The translations under genes were made by a program, and so were the position numbers. This document shows positions 1-13,832 of a DNA stretch of 64,000 nt, piece after piece. Under the pieces are notes generated by a model. It was not told the origin of the DNA, made no database searches, and worked only from the letters and a program-made list of their open reading frames with translations. The stretch's first letter is position 1. Each line of letters begins with the position of its first letter. The DNA is from Pseudomonas putida (GTDB lineage: Bacteria > Pseudomonadota > Gammaproteobacteria > Pseudomonadales > Pseudomonadaceae), in assembly GCA_029953615.1 (NCBI GenBank), contig CP124529.1, positions 3,410,501 through 3,474,500 of the forward strand. Direction: 5' to 3'.

Positions 1-15
1 CGATTGAGGTTGAGC

Positions 16-1544
<1,529 letters not shown>

Positions 1545-1560
1545 TTATCTGCCTGGCACA

Positions 1561-1652
1561 TCCTGTGGGAGCGGGCATGCCCGCGAAGAAGCCTCCGCGG
1601 TTCATGGCACCGGCTCTGCCGGTGTTCGCGGGCTAGCCCGCTCCTACAGGAT
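1561..1652. repeat. Inverted REP pair (P. putida type)
   Basis: Two copies of the P. putida REP palindrome face each other: TGTGGGAGCGGGCATGCC... and its inverse ending ...GCCCGCTCCTACAGG, separated by a GC-rich spacer containing CCGGCTCTGCCGG. The transcript could fold into a long hairpin between murA and hisG. Many similar copies occur in this window. Confidence 0.85.
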
Positions 1653-1723
1653 GGGCCTAACGAATTGAATGCGGTCGGGCTCTGCGCCCGGCCGGCAGTA
1701 GCCGCTTAAGGACCGACGTTCCA

Positions 1724-2359
1724 ATGTTGACCATCGCGCTTTCCAAAGGCCGTATTCTCGACGATACCCTGCCGTTGCTGGCCGAGGCCGGTATCGTGCC
1801 GACCGAGAACCCGGACAAGAGCCGCAAACTGATCATCCCCACCACGCAGGACGATGTGCGCCTGCTGATCGTGCGTGCCACCGATGTGCCGACCTATGTC
1901 GAGCATGGTGCCGCCGACCTGGGTGTGGCCGGCAAGGATGTGCTGATGGAGTATGGCGGCCAGGGCCTGTACGAGCCCCTGGACCTGCAGATTGCCCGTT
2001 GCAAGCTGATGACCGCTGGCGTGGTTGGTGCACCCGAGCCCAAGGGCCGTCTGCGCGTGGCGACCAAGTTCGTCAACGTAGCCAAACGCTACTACGCCGA
2101 ACAGGGCCGCCAGGTCGACATCATCAAGCTGTACGGCTCGATGGAACTGGCACCGCTGATCAACCTCGCCGACAAGATCATCGACGTGGTCGACACCGGC
2201 AATACCCTGCGTGCCAACGGCCTGGAACCCCAGGAACTGATCGCCACGATCAGCTCGCGCCTGGTGGTCAACAAGGCCTCCATGAAAATGCAGCACGCCC
2301 GTATCCAGAGCCTGATCGACACGCTGCGCGGAGCGGTCGAATCGCGACACCGCGGCTGA
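1724..2359 (+). CDS. hisG: ATP phosphoribosyltransferase, short form HisG
   Basis: Catalytic subunit of the first histidine-biosynthesis enzyme (ATP + PRPP to phosphoribosyl-ATP). At 211 residues it is the short HisG form, which lacks the C-terminal regulatory domain and needs the HisZ subunit encoded elsewhere. The PRPP-binding loop is visible as DTGNTLR at residues 157-163, and the [12 protein letters not shown] segment lies at 62-73. It is followed after 134 bases by hisD and hisC, a partial his cluster typical of pseudomonads. The frame is intact. Confidence 0.97.
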   Translation: MLTIALSKGRILDDTLPLLAEAGIVPTENPDKSRKLIIPTTQDDVRLLIVRATDVPTYVEHGAADLGVAGKDVLMEYGGQGLYEPLDLQIARCKLMTAGVVGAPEPKGRLRVATKFVNVAKRYYAEQGRQVDIIKLYGSMELAPLINLADKIIDVVDTGNTLRANGLEPQELIATISSRLVVNKASMKMQHARIQSLIDTLRGAVESRHRG

Positions 2360-2374
2360 CTTACTACCTTCTGT

Positions 2375-2395
2375 GCGCGACCTTCGCTGTCGCGC
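2375..2395 (+). other. Short hairpin between hisG and hisD
   Basis: GCGCGAC (2375-2381) and GTCGCGC (2389-2395) form a perfect 7-bp stem around a 7-base loop. There is no following T-run, so it is not a standard intrinsic terminator. It may simply be an intercistronic stem-loop. Little else is visible in the 134-base gap. Confidence 0.4.
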
Positions 2396-2493
2396 CCGTC
2401 TATCCGCGTCATAGCCATTTTTCTCGGGTGCCCGCGCGGATGGACTGGTAGCCTAGGGCGCCTGAGCATTCGCCAATAATCGAGGCCCTCGCC

Positions 2494-3819
2494 ATGACCG
2501 TGTCCACTGCAATTGCCCGTCTCAACGCTGCTGACCCGGATTTCGCCCGACATCTGGATCATCTGCTGAGCTGGGAAAGTGTGTCCGATGACGCGGTCAA
2601 CCAGCGAGTGCTCGACATCATCAAGGCCGTGCGCGAGCGCGGCGATGCGGCACTGGTGGAATTCACCCAGCGTTTCGATGGCGTCGATGCCAAGTCGATT
2701 GGTGACCTGATCCTCGGTCGCGAGCGCCTGGAGCTGGCCCTGACCCGCATTACCCCGGCCCAGCGCGAAACCCTGGAAAAGGCCGCCAACCGTGTGCGCA
2801 TGTACCACGAGCGGCAGAAGCAGGATTCCTGGCAGTACACCGAAGCCGACGGCACCGTGCTTGGCCAGAAGGTCACCCCGCTGGACCGCGCCGGCCTGTA
2901 TGTGCCGGGCGGCAAGGCGTCGTACCCGTCGTCGGTACTGATGAACGCCATCCCGGCCAAGGTTGCCGGCGTGGCCGAGGTGGTGATGGTGGTGCCGACC
3001 CCGCGTGGCGAGGTCAACGAGCTGGTGCTGGCGGCTGCCTGCATCGCCGGTGTCGACCGTGTGTTCACCGTTGGTGGCGCCCAGGCTGTGGCCGCGCTGG
3101 CCTACGGTACCGAAAGCGTGCCGCAGGTGGACAAGATTGTCGGCCCGGGCAACATCTACGTCGCCACCGCCAAGCGCCATGTGTTCGGCCAGGTGGGTAT
3201 CGACATGATCGCCGGGCCGTCGGAAATCCTCGTGGTGTGCGACGGCCAGACCGACCCGGACTGGATCGCCATGGACCTGTTCTCCCAGGCAGAGCACGAC
3301 GAAGATGCCCAGGCCATCCTGGTCAGCCCCGATGCCGCCTTCCTCGACCGGGTTGCCGCCAGCATCGACAAGCTGCTGCCGACCATGGAGCGCGCCGAGA
3401 TCATCGAGAAGTCGATCAATGGCCGTGGTGCGCTGATCCAGGTGCGTGACATGCAGCAGGCCATGGAAGTGGCCAACCGCATCGCGCCGGAACACCTGGA
3501 ACTGTCGGTGGCCGACCCGCAGGCCTGGTTGCCGCACATCCGCCACGCTGGCGCGATCTTCATGGGCCGCCACACCAGCGAAGCGCTGGGCGACTACTGC
3601 GCAGGGCCCAACCACGTGCTGCCGACTTCCGGCACTGCGCGATTCTCGTCGCCACTGGGGGTGTATGACTTCCAGAAGCGTTCGTCGATCATTTTCTGCT
3701 CCGAGCAGGGGGCGTCCGAGCTGGGCCACACCGCCTCGGTCCTGGCCCGTGGCGAATCGCTGACCGCCCACGCCCGCAGCGCTGAATACCGCATCCTGAC
3801 CCAAGAGAAGGGGAACTGA
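2494..3819 (+). CDS. hisD: Histidinol dehydrogenase HisD
   Basis: Zinc enzyme performing the last two steps of histidine synthesis, oxidising L-histidinol to histidine with NAD+. The 441-residue length is normal. Recognisable segments are the NAD-binding/signature stretch [12 protein letters not shown], the [11 protein letters not shown] motif carrying zinc ligands, and [11 protein letters not shown] with the conserved Glu-His catalytic pair. Stop and hisC start are only 2 bases apart, so the two are co-transcribed and probably translationally coupled. The preceding ATG context GAGGCCCTCGCC gives an adequate ribosome-binding site. Confidence 0.97.
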   Translation: MTVSTAIARLNAADPDFARHLDHLLSWESVSDDAVNQRVLDIIKAVRERGDAALVEFTQRFDGVDAKSIGDLILGRERLELALTRITPAQRETLEKAANRVRMYHERQKQDSWQYTEADGTVLGQKVTPLDRAGLYVPGGKASYPSSVLMNAIPAKVAGVAEVVMVVPTPRGEVNELVLAAACIAGVDRVFTVGGAQAVAALAYGTESVPQVDKIVGPGNIYVATAKRHVFGQVGIDMIAGPSEILVVCDGQTDPDWIAMDLFSQAEHDEDAQAILVSPDAAFLDRVAASIDKLLPTMERAEIIEKSINGRGALIQVRDMQQAMEVANRIAPEHLELSVADPQAWLPHIRHAGAIFMGRHTSEALGDYCAGPNHVLPTSGTARFSSPLGVYDFQKRSSIIFCSEQGASELGHTASVLARGESLTAHARSAEYRILTQEKGN

Positions 3820-3821
3820 GC

Positions 3822-4868
3822 ATGAGTCGATTCTGGAGCCCCTTCGTCAAGGACCTGGTGCCTTACGTGCCGGGCGAGCAGCCCAAGCTGGCCCGCCTGG
3901 TCAAGCTGAACACCAACGAAAACCCCTACGGCCCGTCGCCCAAGGCGCTGGAGGCCATGCGCGGCGAGCTGAACGACAACCTGCGCCTGTACCCGGACCC
4001 GAACAGTGACCGGCTGAAGCAGGCGGTGGCCGAGTACTACGGCGTGACCCCGGCGCAAGTGTTCGTCGGCAACGGTTCGGACGAAGTACTGGCGCACATC
4101 TTCCATGGCCTGTTCCAGCACGACGCACCGCTGCTGTTCCCGGACATCAGCTACAGCTTCTACCCGGTGTACTGTGGGCTCTACGGGATCGCCTTCGAAC
4201 AGGTGGCGCTGGACGAGCAGTTCCAGATCCGCATCGAGGACTACCACAAGCCCAATGCCGGCATCATCTTCCCCAACCCCAACGCGCCGACCGGCTGCCT
4301 GATGCCATTGCAGGCGGTGGAGCAGCTGCTGCAGGCCAACCGTGATTCGGTGGTGGTGGTCGATGAGGCCTACATCGATTTCGGTGGTGAAACGGCGATC
4401 AGCCTGGTGGACCGCTACGACAACCTGCTGGTCACCCAGACCCTGTCGAAGTCGCGCTCGCTAGCCGGGCTGCGGGTTGGCCTGGCGGTGGGCCACCCGG
4501 ACCTGATCGAGGCGCTGGAGCGGATCAAGAACAGCTTCAACTCCTACCCGCTGGATCGTGCCGCGATCATCGGCGCGGCGGTGGCGTTCGAGGACCGCGA
4601 GTACTTCGAGGAAACCTGCCGCAAGGTGATCGACAGCCGCGAGGTGTTGGTCGAGCAGCTGCAGGCCAAGGGCTTCGAAGTGCTGCCGTCGGCGGCCAAC
4701 TTCATCTTCGCCCGCCATCCGCAACAAGATGCCGGTGAGCTGGCTGCACGCCTGCGTGAGCAGGGCGTGATCGTGCGCCACTTCAAGCAGCCACGCATTG
4801 CCCAGTTCCTGCGCATCACCATCGGTACGCCAGAGATGAACCAGGCGCTGCTCGATGCGTTGAACTGA
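3822..4868 (+). CDS. hisC: Histidinol-phosphate aminotransferase HisC
   Basis: PLP-dependent class I/II aminotransferase converting imidazole-acetol phosphate to histidinol phosphate with glutamate as donor. Length is 348 residues. The PLP lysine is Lys210 in [14 protein letters not shown], with the upstream NPNAPTG (substrate/PLP contact) and [10 protein letters not shown] motifs in place. The AGAAGGGGAACTGAGC stretch at the end of hisD serves as the ribosome-binding site. It is the last gene of the hisG-D-C cluster; a REP pair follows. Confidence 0.97.
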   Translation: MSRFWSPFVKDLVPYVPGEQPKLARLVKLNTNENPYGPSPKALEAMRGELNDNLRLYPDPNSDRLKQAVAEYYGVTPAQVFVGNGSDEVLAHIFHGLFQHDAPLLFPDISYSFYPVYCGLYGIAFEQVALDEQFQIRIEDYHKPNAGIIFPNPNAPTGCLMPLQAVEQLLQANRDSVVVVDEAYIDFGGETAISLVDRYDNLLVTQTLSKSRSLAGLRVGLAVGHPDLIEALERIKNSFNSYPLDRAAIIGAAVAFEDREYFEETCRKVIDSREVLVEQLQAKGFEVLPSAANFIFARHPQQDAGELAARLREQGVIVRHFKQPRIAQFLRITIGTPEMNQALLDALN

Positions 4869-4934
4869 CGGTATCGCCACCGCTTCCACGGGGTACACAG
4901 GCCCTGGGGAAGCACCTTTCTTTACTGCCTGTGC

Positions 4935-5018
4935 TGGCCTCATCGCCGGCAAGCCAGCTCCCACAGATACTGCACATGGCTTGAGGTCGGTGTGGTGGGA
5001 GCTGGCTTGCCGGCGATT
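4935..5018. repeat. Inverted REP pair, AGCTGGC variant
   Basis: Two inverted copies of a second REP variant (TCGCCGGCAAGCCAGCTCCC and its complement) flank a 35-base spacer. This variant differs from the GGGAGCGGGC type by the core AGCTGGCTTGCC. It sits between hisC and the GntR-family gene. Confidence 0.85.
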
Positions 5019-5105
5019 GCGTCAGTACAGGCAGCGCAGTGGCAATGACAAACGCCTTGCTCGCTAGTAAGCTAAGCAAATTCATCGGATGATTGGTTGA
5101 GTTGT

Positions 5106-5756
5106 ATGGGCACCGAATTAACCAAGCGCTCCCTGGTCGAACTGGCCGTCGAGCGCATGCGCGAACGCATCGAGTTGGGCGACTGGCAAGTCGGTCAGCG
5201 CCTGCCGACCGAACCGGAACTGGCCCTGCAGTTGGGCATCAGCCGCAACACCGTACGCGAGGCCATGCGCGTGCTGGCGTTCAGTGGCCTGGTAGAGATA
5301 CGCCAGGGCGACGGCAGCTACCTGCGCACTGCCCAGGACCCGCTGCAGGCGGTGCAGGCGATGTCCCGTTGCACGCCCGAGCAGGCCCGTGAAACCCGCC
5401 ACATCCTCGAAGCCGAGGCTATCGGCCTTGCAGCGCTGCGCCGTACCGACGCCGACCTGCAAGCGCTGCGTGATGCCCTGGCCAACAGTGCCAGGCATTT
5501 TCACGGTGATATCGATGCTTATGTGGCCTGCGACCTGGTGTTTCACCAGCGCTTGGTCGATGCCGCCCATAACCCGGCCTTGAGTGAACTGTACCGGTAC
5601 TTTTCCGGGGTAGTGGCTGCCGCGCTGCAGCGCAACATGGCGACCGTACCGCGCTGCCAGGCCACGTTCGACCTGCATGGGCAGATCCTCACCGCCATCG
5701 AGCAACGCGATGCGGAGCGGGCCAAGCGCCTGAGCCGTACCCTTATCGAATCCTGA
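5106..5756 (+). CDS. GntR/FadR-family transcriptional regulator
   Basis: A 216-residue regulator. Residues about 8-72 form the GntR winged helix, with the typical RLPTEPELALQLGISRNTVREAMRVL recognition segment. The C-terminal part is an all-helical FCD domain that normally binds a small organic acid and a metal ion. A TTG at 5097 is in frame, but the ATG at 5106 starts the domain at the usual place. It lies 13 bases upstream of the MFS exporter gene and is probably co-transcribed with and controls it. The ligand cannot be told from sequence. Confidence 0.85.
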   Translation: MGTELTKRSLVELAVERMRERIELGDWQVGQRLPTEPELALQLGISRNTVREAMRVLAFSGLVEIRQGDGSYLRTAQDPLQAVQAMSRCTPEQARETRHILEAEAIGLAALRRTDADLQALRDALANSARHFHGDIDAYVACDLVFHQRLVDAAHNPALSELYRYFSGVVAAALQRNMATVPRCQATFDLHGQILTAIEQRDAERAKRLSRTLIES

Positions 5757-5769
5757 CTCCGAGAAGGCC

Positions 5770-7068
5770 ATGCCTGAATCCATCACCCGTAACACTCCAT
5801 CGAACGAGCGGGACCTCGATGAATTGCTGATCGACGCCGAGGCTGACGACGAGCAGGTCCAGCAGCAGCCCGTGGTCGTGCGGCGGCCCTGGCTATTGCT
5901 GCTGGGCCTGGTGCTGGTGGCCCTGAACCTGCGCCCGGCGCTGTCGAGCATGGCGCCGGTGCTGGGCCAGGTTGCCGAAGGGTTGGGGCTGAATGCCTCG
6001 CAGGCCGGTTTGCTGACCACCCTGCCGGTGCTGTGCCTGGGCCTGTTCGCCCCCTTGGCGCCGGTGCTGGCGCGGCGCTTTGGCAGCGAGCGGGTGATCC
6101 TCGGTATTCTTCTCACCCTGGCGTTGGGCATTGTGCTACGCAGTACCTTTGGCGCTATCGGGGTGTTCCTCGGCAGCCTGATGGCGGGGGCCAGTATCGG
6201 TATTGTTGGTGTATTGCTGCCGGGGATAGTCAAGCGCGACTTCCCGCAGCACGCTGGCACTCTCACCGGCGTGTACACCATGGCGTTGTGCCTGGGCGCG
6301 GCCATGGCGGCGGGTGCCACGGTACCCCTGGCCCGGCATTTCGACGACAGCTGGGCGCTGGGGCTGGGTTTCTGGGTGTTGCCGGCTCTGCTGGCCATGT
6401 TGGTATGGCTGCCGCAAGCCCGCCAGGGCCATGGTCTGCACAAGGTGGCCTACCGCGTGCGTGGGCTTTGGCGTGATCCGCTGGCCTGGCAAGTGACCCT
6501 GTACATGGGCTTGCAGTCTTCGCTGGCCTACATTGTCTTCGGCTGGTTGCCATCGATCCTGATCGGCCGCGGCCTGAGCCCGACCGAAGCGGGGCTGGTG
6601 CTGTCGGGTTCGGTAATCGTGCAGCTGGCCAGTTCGCTCAGTGCGCCCTGGCTGGCCACTCGCGGCAAGGACCAGCGGCTGGCGATCGTGCTGGTCATGC
6701 TGATTACCCTGGCTGGTCTGTTCGGTTGCCTTTATGCGCCGCTTTCCGGGCTGTGGGGCTGGGCGGTGGTGCTGGGCCTGGGGCAGGGCGGTACCTTTGC
6801 CCTGGCGCTGACCTTGATCGTGCTGCGCTCGAAGGATGCCCATGTGGCGGCGAACCTGTCGAGCATGGCGCAGGGGGTGGGGTACACGCTGGCGTCGATG
6901 GGGCCATTTGCAGTGGGGCTGGTGCATGACCTGACCGGGGGCTGGGCGGCAGTGGGGTGGATTTTTGCCGTGTTGGGTGTAGGTGCCATCGTGTTCGGGC
7001 CTGGGGGCCGGGCGGGCTTTGCATGTGCAGGTGAGCAGCGAGAGGGTCTGAAGGGCTGTTGGCAGTAG
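5770..7068 (+). CDS. CynX/NimT-family MFS transporter (apparent C-terminal frameshift)
   Basis: Inner-membrane major facilitator of the cyanate/2-nitroimidazole (CynX/NimT) group. After an acidic 40-residue N-terminal tail there are about 12 hydrophobic segments, with the family-typical LNLRPALSSMAPVL in the first helix region. The frame breaks near the end: with one G removed from GGG at 6997-6999 the tail reads FGLGAGRALHVQVSSERV and stops at 7051, a hydrophobic-then-short cytoplasmic end. As written it continues to 7068 with an unrelated tail (PGGRAGFACAGEQREG...). The corrected ending resembles relatives I recall. Substrate is unknown; pairing with the upstream FadR-type regulator suggests a small-molecule exporter. 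Confidence 0.8.
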   Translation: MPESITRNTPSNERDLDELLIDAEADDEQVQQQPVVVRRPWLLLLGLVLVALNLRPALSSMAPVLGQVAEGLGLNASQAGLLTTLPVLCLGLFAPLAPVLARRFGSERVILGILLTLALGIVLRSTFGAIGVFLGSLMAGASIGIVGVLLPGIVKRDFPQHAGTLTGVYTMALCLGAAMAAGATVPLARHFDDSWALGLGFWVLPALLAMLVWLPQARQGHGLHKVAYRVRGLWRDPLAWQVTLYMGLQSSLAYIVFGWLPSILIGRGLSPTEAGLVLSGSVIVQLASSLSAPWLATRGKDQRLAIVLVMLITLAGLFGCLYAPLSGLWGWAVVLGLGQGGTFALALTLIVLRSKDAHVAANLSSMAQGVGYTLASMGPFAVGLVHDLTGGWAAVGWIFAVLGVGAIVFGPGGRAGFACAGEQREGLKGCWQ

Positions 7069-7069
7069 C

Positions 7070-7164
7070 GGCCTCTTCGCGGGCATGCCCGCTCCCTCAG
7101 GGATCGCGCACACCTTGAATGCTGTGCTGTACCTGTGGGAGCGGGCGAGCCCGCGAAGAGGCCG
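7070..7164. repeat. Inverted REP pair
   Basis: GGCCTCTTCGCGGGCATGCC (ending CCGCTCCCTCAGG, with one base unlike the usual CCCACAGG) and the inverse CCTGTGGGAGCGGGCGAGCC...GAAGAGGCC flank a 35-base spacer. It separates the exporter gene from the SnoaL-like gene. Confidence 0.8.
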
Positions 7165-7230
7165 GCACTGGCGTAAGGCGTCGTGGCAGCTTATCGTGCT
7201 GCTTTCATCCCCCAGGACGGACCAGCCCCC

Positions 7231-7707
7231 ATGAGCGACGCCAACCGCGACCTGATCACCCGCTTCTACCAGGCATTCCAGCGCCTGGACGCCGAGGCCA
7301 TGGTCGCCTGCTACAGCGACGATATCGTCTTCAGCGACCCGGTCTTCGGCACCCTGCGCGGCAAGGATGCAGGCGACATGTGGCGGATGCTCACCACTCG
7401 CGCCAAGGACTTCACCCTGACCTTCGACAGCGTCCGCGCTGACGAGCGTAGTGGTGGAGCGCACTGGGTTGCGACCTACCTGTTCAGCCAGACCGGCCGC
7501 ACCGTGGTCAACGATATCCAGGCGCGTTTCGTGATCCGTGACGGGCTGATCTGCCAGCACGATGACCACTTCGACATGTGGCGCTGGGCGCGGCAGGCGC
7601 TGGGTATGCCAGGCGTGCTGCTGGGCTGGTCGCCGCTGGTGCAGAACAAGGTACGCCAGCAGGCATTCAAAGGGTTGCGCGCGTTCCAGCAGGCCCGGGG
7701 TGAGTGA
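7231..7707 (+). CDS. SnoaL-like / NTF2-fold protein
   Basis: A 158-residue protein with the cone-shaped NTF2-like fold signature: an N-terminal helix with [35 protein letters not shown], followed by beta strands ending in [16 protein letters not shown]. Members are often isomerases or ligand-binding proteins, but no catalytic residues can be assigned. The ATG at 7231 was preferred to an upstream in-frame start at 7183 because the domain begins there. It overlaps the next gene by 8 bases, suggesting coupling. Confidence 0.8.
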   Translation: MSDANRDLITRFYQAFQRLDAEAMVACYSDDIVFSDPVFGTLRGKDAGDMWRMLTTRAKDFTLTFDSVRADERSGGAHWVATYLFSQTGRTVVNDIQARFVIRDGLICQHDDHFDMWRWARQALGMPGVLLGWSPLVQNKVRQQAFKGLRAFQQARGE

Positions 7708-8047
7708 AATCGACGAAGTCGCTGTCAGCAAGCCCTGGTATGTCTACCTGGTGCGGGCGGCCAATGGTTCGTTGTACTGCGGCATCAGCGATGACCCGCA
7801 GCGGCGCTTCCTGGCGCACCAGAAAGGGCAGGGCGCGCGCTACTTCAAGACCAGCCCGGCCCAGGCGCTGGTGTATGTGGAGCAATGGCCGGACAAGGGC
7901 GAGGCGTTGCGCCAGGAGCGGCTGGTGAAGCGGCTGCGCAAGTCGGCGAAGGAGGCGTTGGTGGCTTCCTATGGCGCAGCAGCCCTCGGGGCCATCAGTC
8001 CTTGCGCCGCTTCAGCTGATCCACCAAGGTGGTCGGAAGGCCCTTGA
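7700..8047 (+). CDS. GIY-YIG nuclease superfamily protein (UPF0213/YhbQ-like)
   Basis: A 115-residue protein with a GIY-YIG domain: [31 protein letters not shown] contains the two short motifs (here VYLV and YCGI) and the catalytic-type Arg, and [13 protein letters not shown] carries the conserved Glu region. These small single-domain proteins are putative nucleases with no settled role. The start is taken as GTG at 7700, overlapping the SnoaL-like stop. The last 20 or so residues (after KEALVASY) look non-conserved, and the ORF runs 53 bases into the 3' end of the convergent yejK gene. Confidence 0.75.
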   Translation: MSEIDEVAVSKPWYVYLVRAANGSLYCGISDDPQRRFLAHQKGQGARYFKTSPAQALVYVEQWPDKGEALRQERLVKRLRKSAKEALVASYGAAALGAISPCAASADPPRWSEGP

Positions 8048-9003
8048 TGATCAAGGTCCCTGCTTCTTCGTCATATTCGACCTTGTCCCCCAGCAGGTGC
8101 GCTTCGAAGCTGATCGACAGCCCCTCGGCACGCCCGGTGAAACGGCGGAACTGGTTGAGGGTGCGCTTGTCCGCGGGGATTTCCGGCGACAGGCCGTAGT
8201 CCTTGTTGCGAATGTGGTCGTAGAACGCCTTGGGCCGGTCCTCGTCGATCAGGCTGGACAGCTCCTCAAGTGTGACCGGCTCGCCCAGCTTGGTCTGGGT
8301 AGTGGCGTACTCGACCAGGGTCTGGGTTTTTTCGCGGGCGGACTCTTCAGGCAGGTCTTCGCTCTCGACGAAGTCGCTGAAGGCCTTGAGCAGGGTGCGG
8401 GTTTCGCCCGGGCCGTCGACGCCTTCCTGGCAGCCGATGAAGTCACGGAAGTAGTCCGAGACTTTCTTGCCGTTCTTGCCCTTGATGAACGAAATGTACT
8501 GTTTGGAGTTCTGGTTGTTCTTCCACTCCGACAGGTTGATGCGCGCCGCCAGGTGCAGCTGCCCAAGGTCGAGGTGGCGCGAAGGCATCACGTCGAGTTC
8601 GGCGTTCACCGCCACGCCTTCGCTGTGGTGCAGCAGGGCGATCGCCAGGTATTCGGTCATGCCTTGCTGGTAGTGGGCAAACAGGATGTGGCCACCGGTC
8701 GACAGGTTGGATTCTTCCATCAGCTTCTGCAGGTGCTCCACGGCCACGCGGCTGAAGGCGGTAAAGTCCTTTTCTTCGTCCAGGTACTGCTTCAGCCAGC
8801 CACTGAGCGGGTAGGCGCCAGACTCACCGTGGAAAAAACCCCAAGCCTTGCCTTGCTTGGCGTTGTAGCTGTCATTGAGGTCGGCCAGCAGGTTTTCGAT
8901 GGCGTCGGAGGCGGCCAGTTCGGAGTCGCGGGCATGCAGCACGGCGGGGCTGCCATCGGGCTTTTTGTCGATCAGGTGAACGATGCAATGACGGATTGGA
9001 CAT
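7995..9003 (-). CDS. yejK: Nucleoid-associated protein YejK/NdpA (apparent frameshift near start)
   Basis: Nucleoid-associated protein of the NdpA/YejK family (335 residues after correction). The uninterrupted part reads from [18 protein letters not shown] to the C-terminus (315 residues in frame). The first 20 residues lie in another frame: from the ATG at 9003-9001, removing one T of TT at 8996-8997 gives [15 protein letters not shown], the familiar family start. A single extra base therefore explains the truncation. The gene is convergent with the GIY-YIG gene and divergent from the HU gene. Confidence 0.85.
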
Positions 9004-9373
9004 GGAATTCTCGGCGAGCTGCAAAAGTCGTGCAGTTTACCTTAGACACCAGGTGATGCAGTGGCCGGATGTTGGCAGAAATGCCGGTTGTTCGTTTTTT
9101 GTTCAGATTTGTGCGTTTTCGGCTAAAACCCCCGAAAAACCTGCATTAAATCGAAGTGCGCAGCGGATATTTATCCGCTCCTGTGGTAGCTTTGCGCGGT
9201 CTTGCGCCCCTTGTGTGGCGCATTGCTGGCAGCGTGCTGTCGTCGTGTCGAACCAAACGTCGATTTGCGTATCTACATACGCGATTGGCGCGGCCCTCCA
9301 CTTTCAGGGGCTGGCCCGATAACGTCGTAGTCCGCTGCATAACCATCGAATTTGATAGGGAAGGAACACCACC
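9004..9373. promoter_or_regulatory. Divergent yejK/hupN intergenic region
   Basis: 370 bases between yejK and the HU gene. It is noticeably more AT-rich than its surroundings around 9085-9165 (runs such as GTTTTTTGTT and CCCCGAAAAACC), as expected for divergent promoters. A good ribosome-binding site (GGGAAGGAAC) precedes the HU ATG. No RNA gene or REP was recognised here, and individual promoter boxes are not assigned. Confidence 0.5.
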
Positions 9374-9655
9374 ATGGCATTGACCAAAGACCAACTGATT
9401 GCCGACATCGCCGAATCGATCGCCGCGCCAAAAGCCACCGCCAAGAACGCTCTGGAGCAACTGGGCCAGATCGTTGCCGACCAGCTGGAAAACGGCGCTG
9501 AAATCACTCTGCCAGGCATCGGCAAGCTGAAAGTCACCGAGCGTCCTGCCCGTACCGGCCGCAACCCTTCGACTGGCGCTGCCATCGAAATCGCTGCCAA
9601 GAAAGTCGTCAAGTTCGTGCCAGCCAAAGTGCTGACCGACGCCATCAACAAGTAA
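9374..9655 (+). CDS. hupN: HU-family DNA-binding protein
   Basis: A 93-residue histone-like HU protein that bends and compacts DNA as a dimer. Features: the N-terminal MALTKDQLIADIAESI dimerisation helices, GIGKLKV, and the DNA-embracing beta arm with the conserved RTGRNPSTG motif containing the intercalating Pro. In P. putida three HU genes are known (hupA, hupB, hupN); this position next to yejK and rlmF fits hupN. An AAGGA ribosome-binding site and a strong terminator frame it as a single-gene unit. Confidence 0.92.
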   Translation: MALTKDQLIADIAESIAAPKATAKNALEQLGQIVADQLENGAEITLPGIGKLKVTERPARTGRNPSTGAAIEIAAKKVVKFVPAKVLTDAINK

Positions 9656-9673
9656 TTGTTGAAGCTTTGACGA

Positions 9674-9706
9674 AACCGCGCCCGGCTTGCCCGGGCGCGG
9701 TTTTTT
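9674..9706 (+). terminator. Rho-independent terminator after hupN
   Basis: AACCGCGCCCGG (9674-9685) pairs perfectly with CCGGGCGCGGTT (9691-9702), followed by a run of T to 9706. It sits 18 bases after the hupN stop and abuts the stop of the convergent rlmF gene, so it may act in both directions. Confidence 0.93.
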
Positions 9707-10656
9707 CATGCCTGGGTTTTACGCCCGGCGTGCCAGGCCTGGCGCGCGGCGTCGTCGTGGTAGCTCCAGGCGACCATGCGGCTTTGCTTCTGCCCCTGGC
9801 CCATTTCACGGGTGCGCACGGCCTTGGCGCCCGCTTTCTTTAGCGCGGCCTCGATCCCCGGCAGGTTGCTGGCCTTGGACACCAGGCTGGTGAACCACAA
9901 GACCTGCTTGGCGTACTGCACGCTTTCGCTGACCAGTTGGGTGACAAAGCGGATCTCGCCGCCTTCGCACCACAGTTCATTGTTCTGACCGCCGAAGTTG
10001 AGCACCGGCAGCTTGCGCTTGGGGTCCTGCTTGCCCAGGTTCTTCCACTTGCGCTGGCTGCCACGGGTGGCTTCGTCGCGTGAGGCATGGAAGGGCGGGT
10101 TGCACAGGGTCAGGTCGAAGCGTTCGTCTTCCTGCAGCAGGCCGCTGAGGATGTGCGCACGGTTGGCCTGCTGGCGCAGGCTGATGGCCTTGCCCAGGCC
10201 ATTGGCCTGGACGATGGCCTTGGCCGATGCCAGGGCCACGGGGTCGATGTCCGAACCGAGGAAGCGCCAGCGGTAGTCGGTGTGCCCCAGCAACGGGTAG
10301 ATGCAGTTGGCGCCCACGCCGATGTCCAGTGCGCGCACCTGGGCGCCCTTGGGAATCTCGCCGGCATTGTCGTCGGCCAGCAGGTCGGCGGCGACGTGGA
10401 TGTAGTCGGCGCGTCCGGGAATCGGCGGGCATAGATAGTCGGCGGGGATATCCCAGTGCTGGATGCCGTACTGGGCCTTGAGCAGGGCACGGTTGAACAC
10501 CCGCACGGCCTCAGGGTTGGCGAAGTCGATGCTGGGTTTGCCGTGGGGGTTGGTGATGGTGAAGCGCGCCAGGTCAGGGTGGGCCTTGATCAGGCTGGGG
10601 AAGTCGTAGCGGCCCTGGTGGCGGTTGCGCGGGTGCAGGGTGGGTTTCTGGGTCAT
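9706..10656 (-). CDS. rlmF: 23S rRNA (adenine-1618-N6)-methyltransferase RlmF
   Basis: SAM-dependent methyltransferase that modifies A1618 of 23S rRNA. The 316-residue protein shows the SAM-binding motif [17 protein letters not shown] and the amino-methyltransferase motif IV NPPFH, followed by the family-typical RKWKNLGKQ stretch. It is transcribed alone from the minus strand, convergent with hupN. A REP pair lies upstream, separating it from valS. The frame is intact. Confidence 0.93.
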   Translation of the reverse strand: MTQKPTLHPRNRHQGRYDFPSLIKAHPDLARFTITNPHGKPSIDFANPEAVRVFNRALLKAQYGIQHWDIPADYLCPPIPGRADYIHVAADLLADDNAGEIPKGAQVRALDIGVGANCIYPLLGHTDYRWRFLGSDIDPVALASAKAIVQANGLGKAISLRQQANRAHILSGLLQEDERFDLTLCNPPFHASRDEATRGSQRKWKNLGKQDPKRKLPVLNFGGQNNELWCEGGEIRFVTQLVSESVQYAKQVLWFTSLVSKASNLPGIEAALKKAGAKAVRTREMGQGQKQSRMVAWSYHDDAARQAWHAGRKTQA

Positions 10657-10671
10657 TGTCGAGTCCTGAAA

Positions 10672-10756
10672 AGCATCGCCGGCAAGCCAGCTCCCACAGG
10701 TACAGCGCTTTTCCTGTGGGAGCTGGCTTGCCGGCGATGGGCTGCGAAGCAGCCCG
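10672..10756. repeat. Inverted REP pair, AGCTGGC variant, plus small hairpin
   Basis: TCGCCGGCAAGCCAGCTCCC and its complement are separated by only about 18 bases, so the two can form one long hairpin. Directly after it GGGCTGCGAAGCAGCCC forms a second small stem. Located between valS (3' end) and rlmF (5' end), both minus strand. Confidence 0.85.
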
Positions 10757-10774
10757 CTATGGCTTCACTTTTGA

Positions 10775-13622
<2,848 letters not shown>

Positions 13623-13725
13623 GCGCGGCGGGACCCTGTGCATTTATTCGGGAAAGCCGGGAAGTATAACCAAGCTGGGGGCCGCAGGCGACAAGCTGCT
13701 GACAACTGACGGAACCGTGGCGCCT

Positions 13726-13820
13726 GCTTCGCGGGCACGCCCGCTCCCACAGGTACGGTGCAAGTCTCGAAGCTTGCACCGTACCTGTGGGAGCGGGCGT
13801 GCCCGCGAAGCAGGCGCCGC
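13726..13820. repeat. Very long perfect-armed REP hairpin
   Basis: An extended inverted repeat: GGCGCCTGCTTCGCGGGCAC... to ...GTGCCCGCGAAGCAGGCGCC. The pairing continues through the spacer as ACAGGTACGGTGCAAG / CTTGCACCGTACCTGT, leaving only a loop of about 8 bases. Each arm is roughly 40 bases. It lies between the minus-strand holC-linked gene and valS. Confidence 0.9.
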
Positions 13821-13832
13821 TGATACCCGGTA

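Noticed and set aside
7971..9056. 361-residue plus-strand ORF over yejK
   Set aside because: Antisense shadow of yejK; the first residues come from the GIY-YIG end in another frame.
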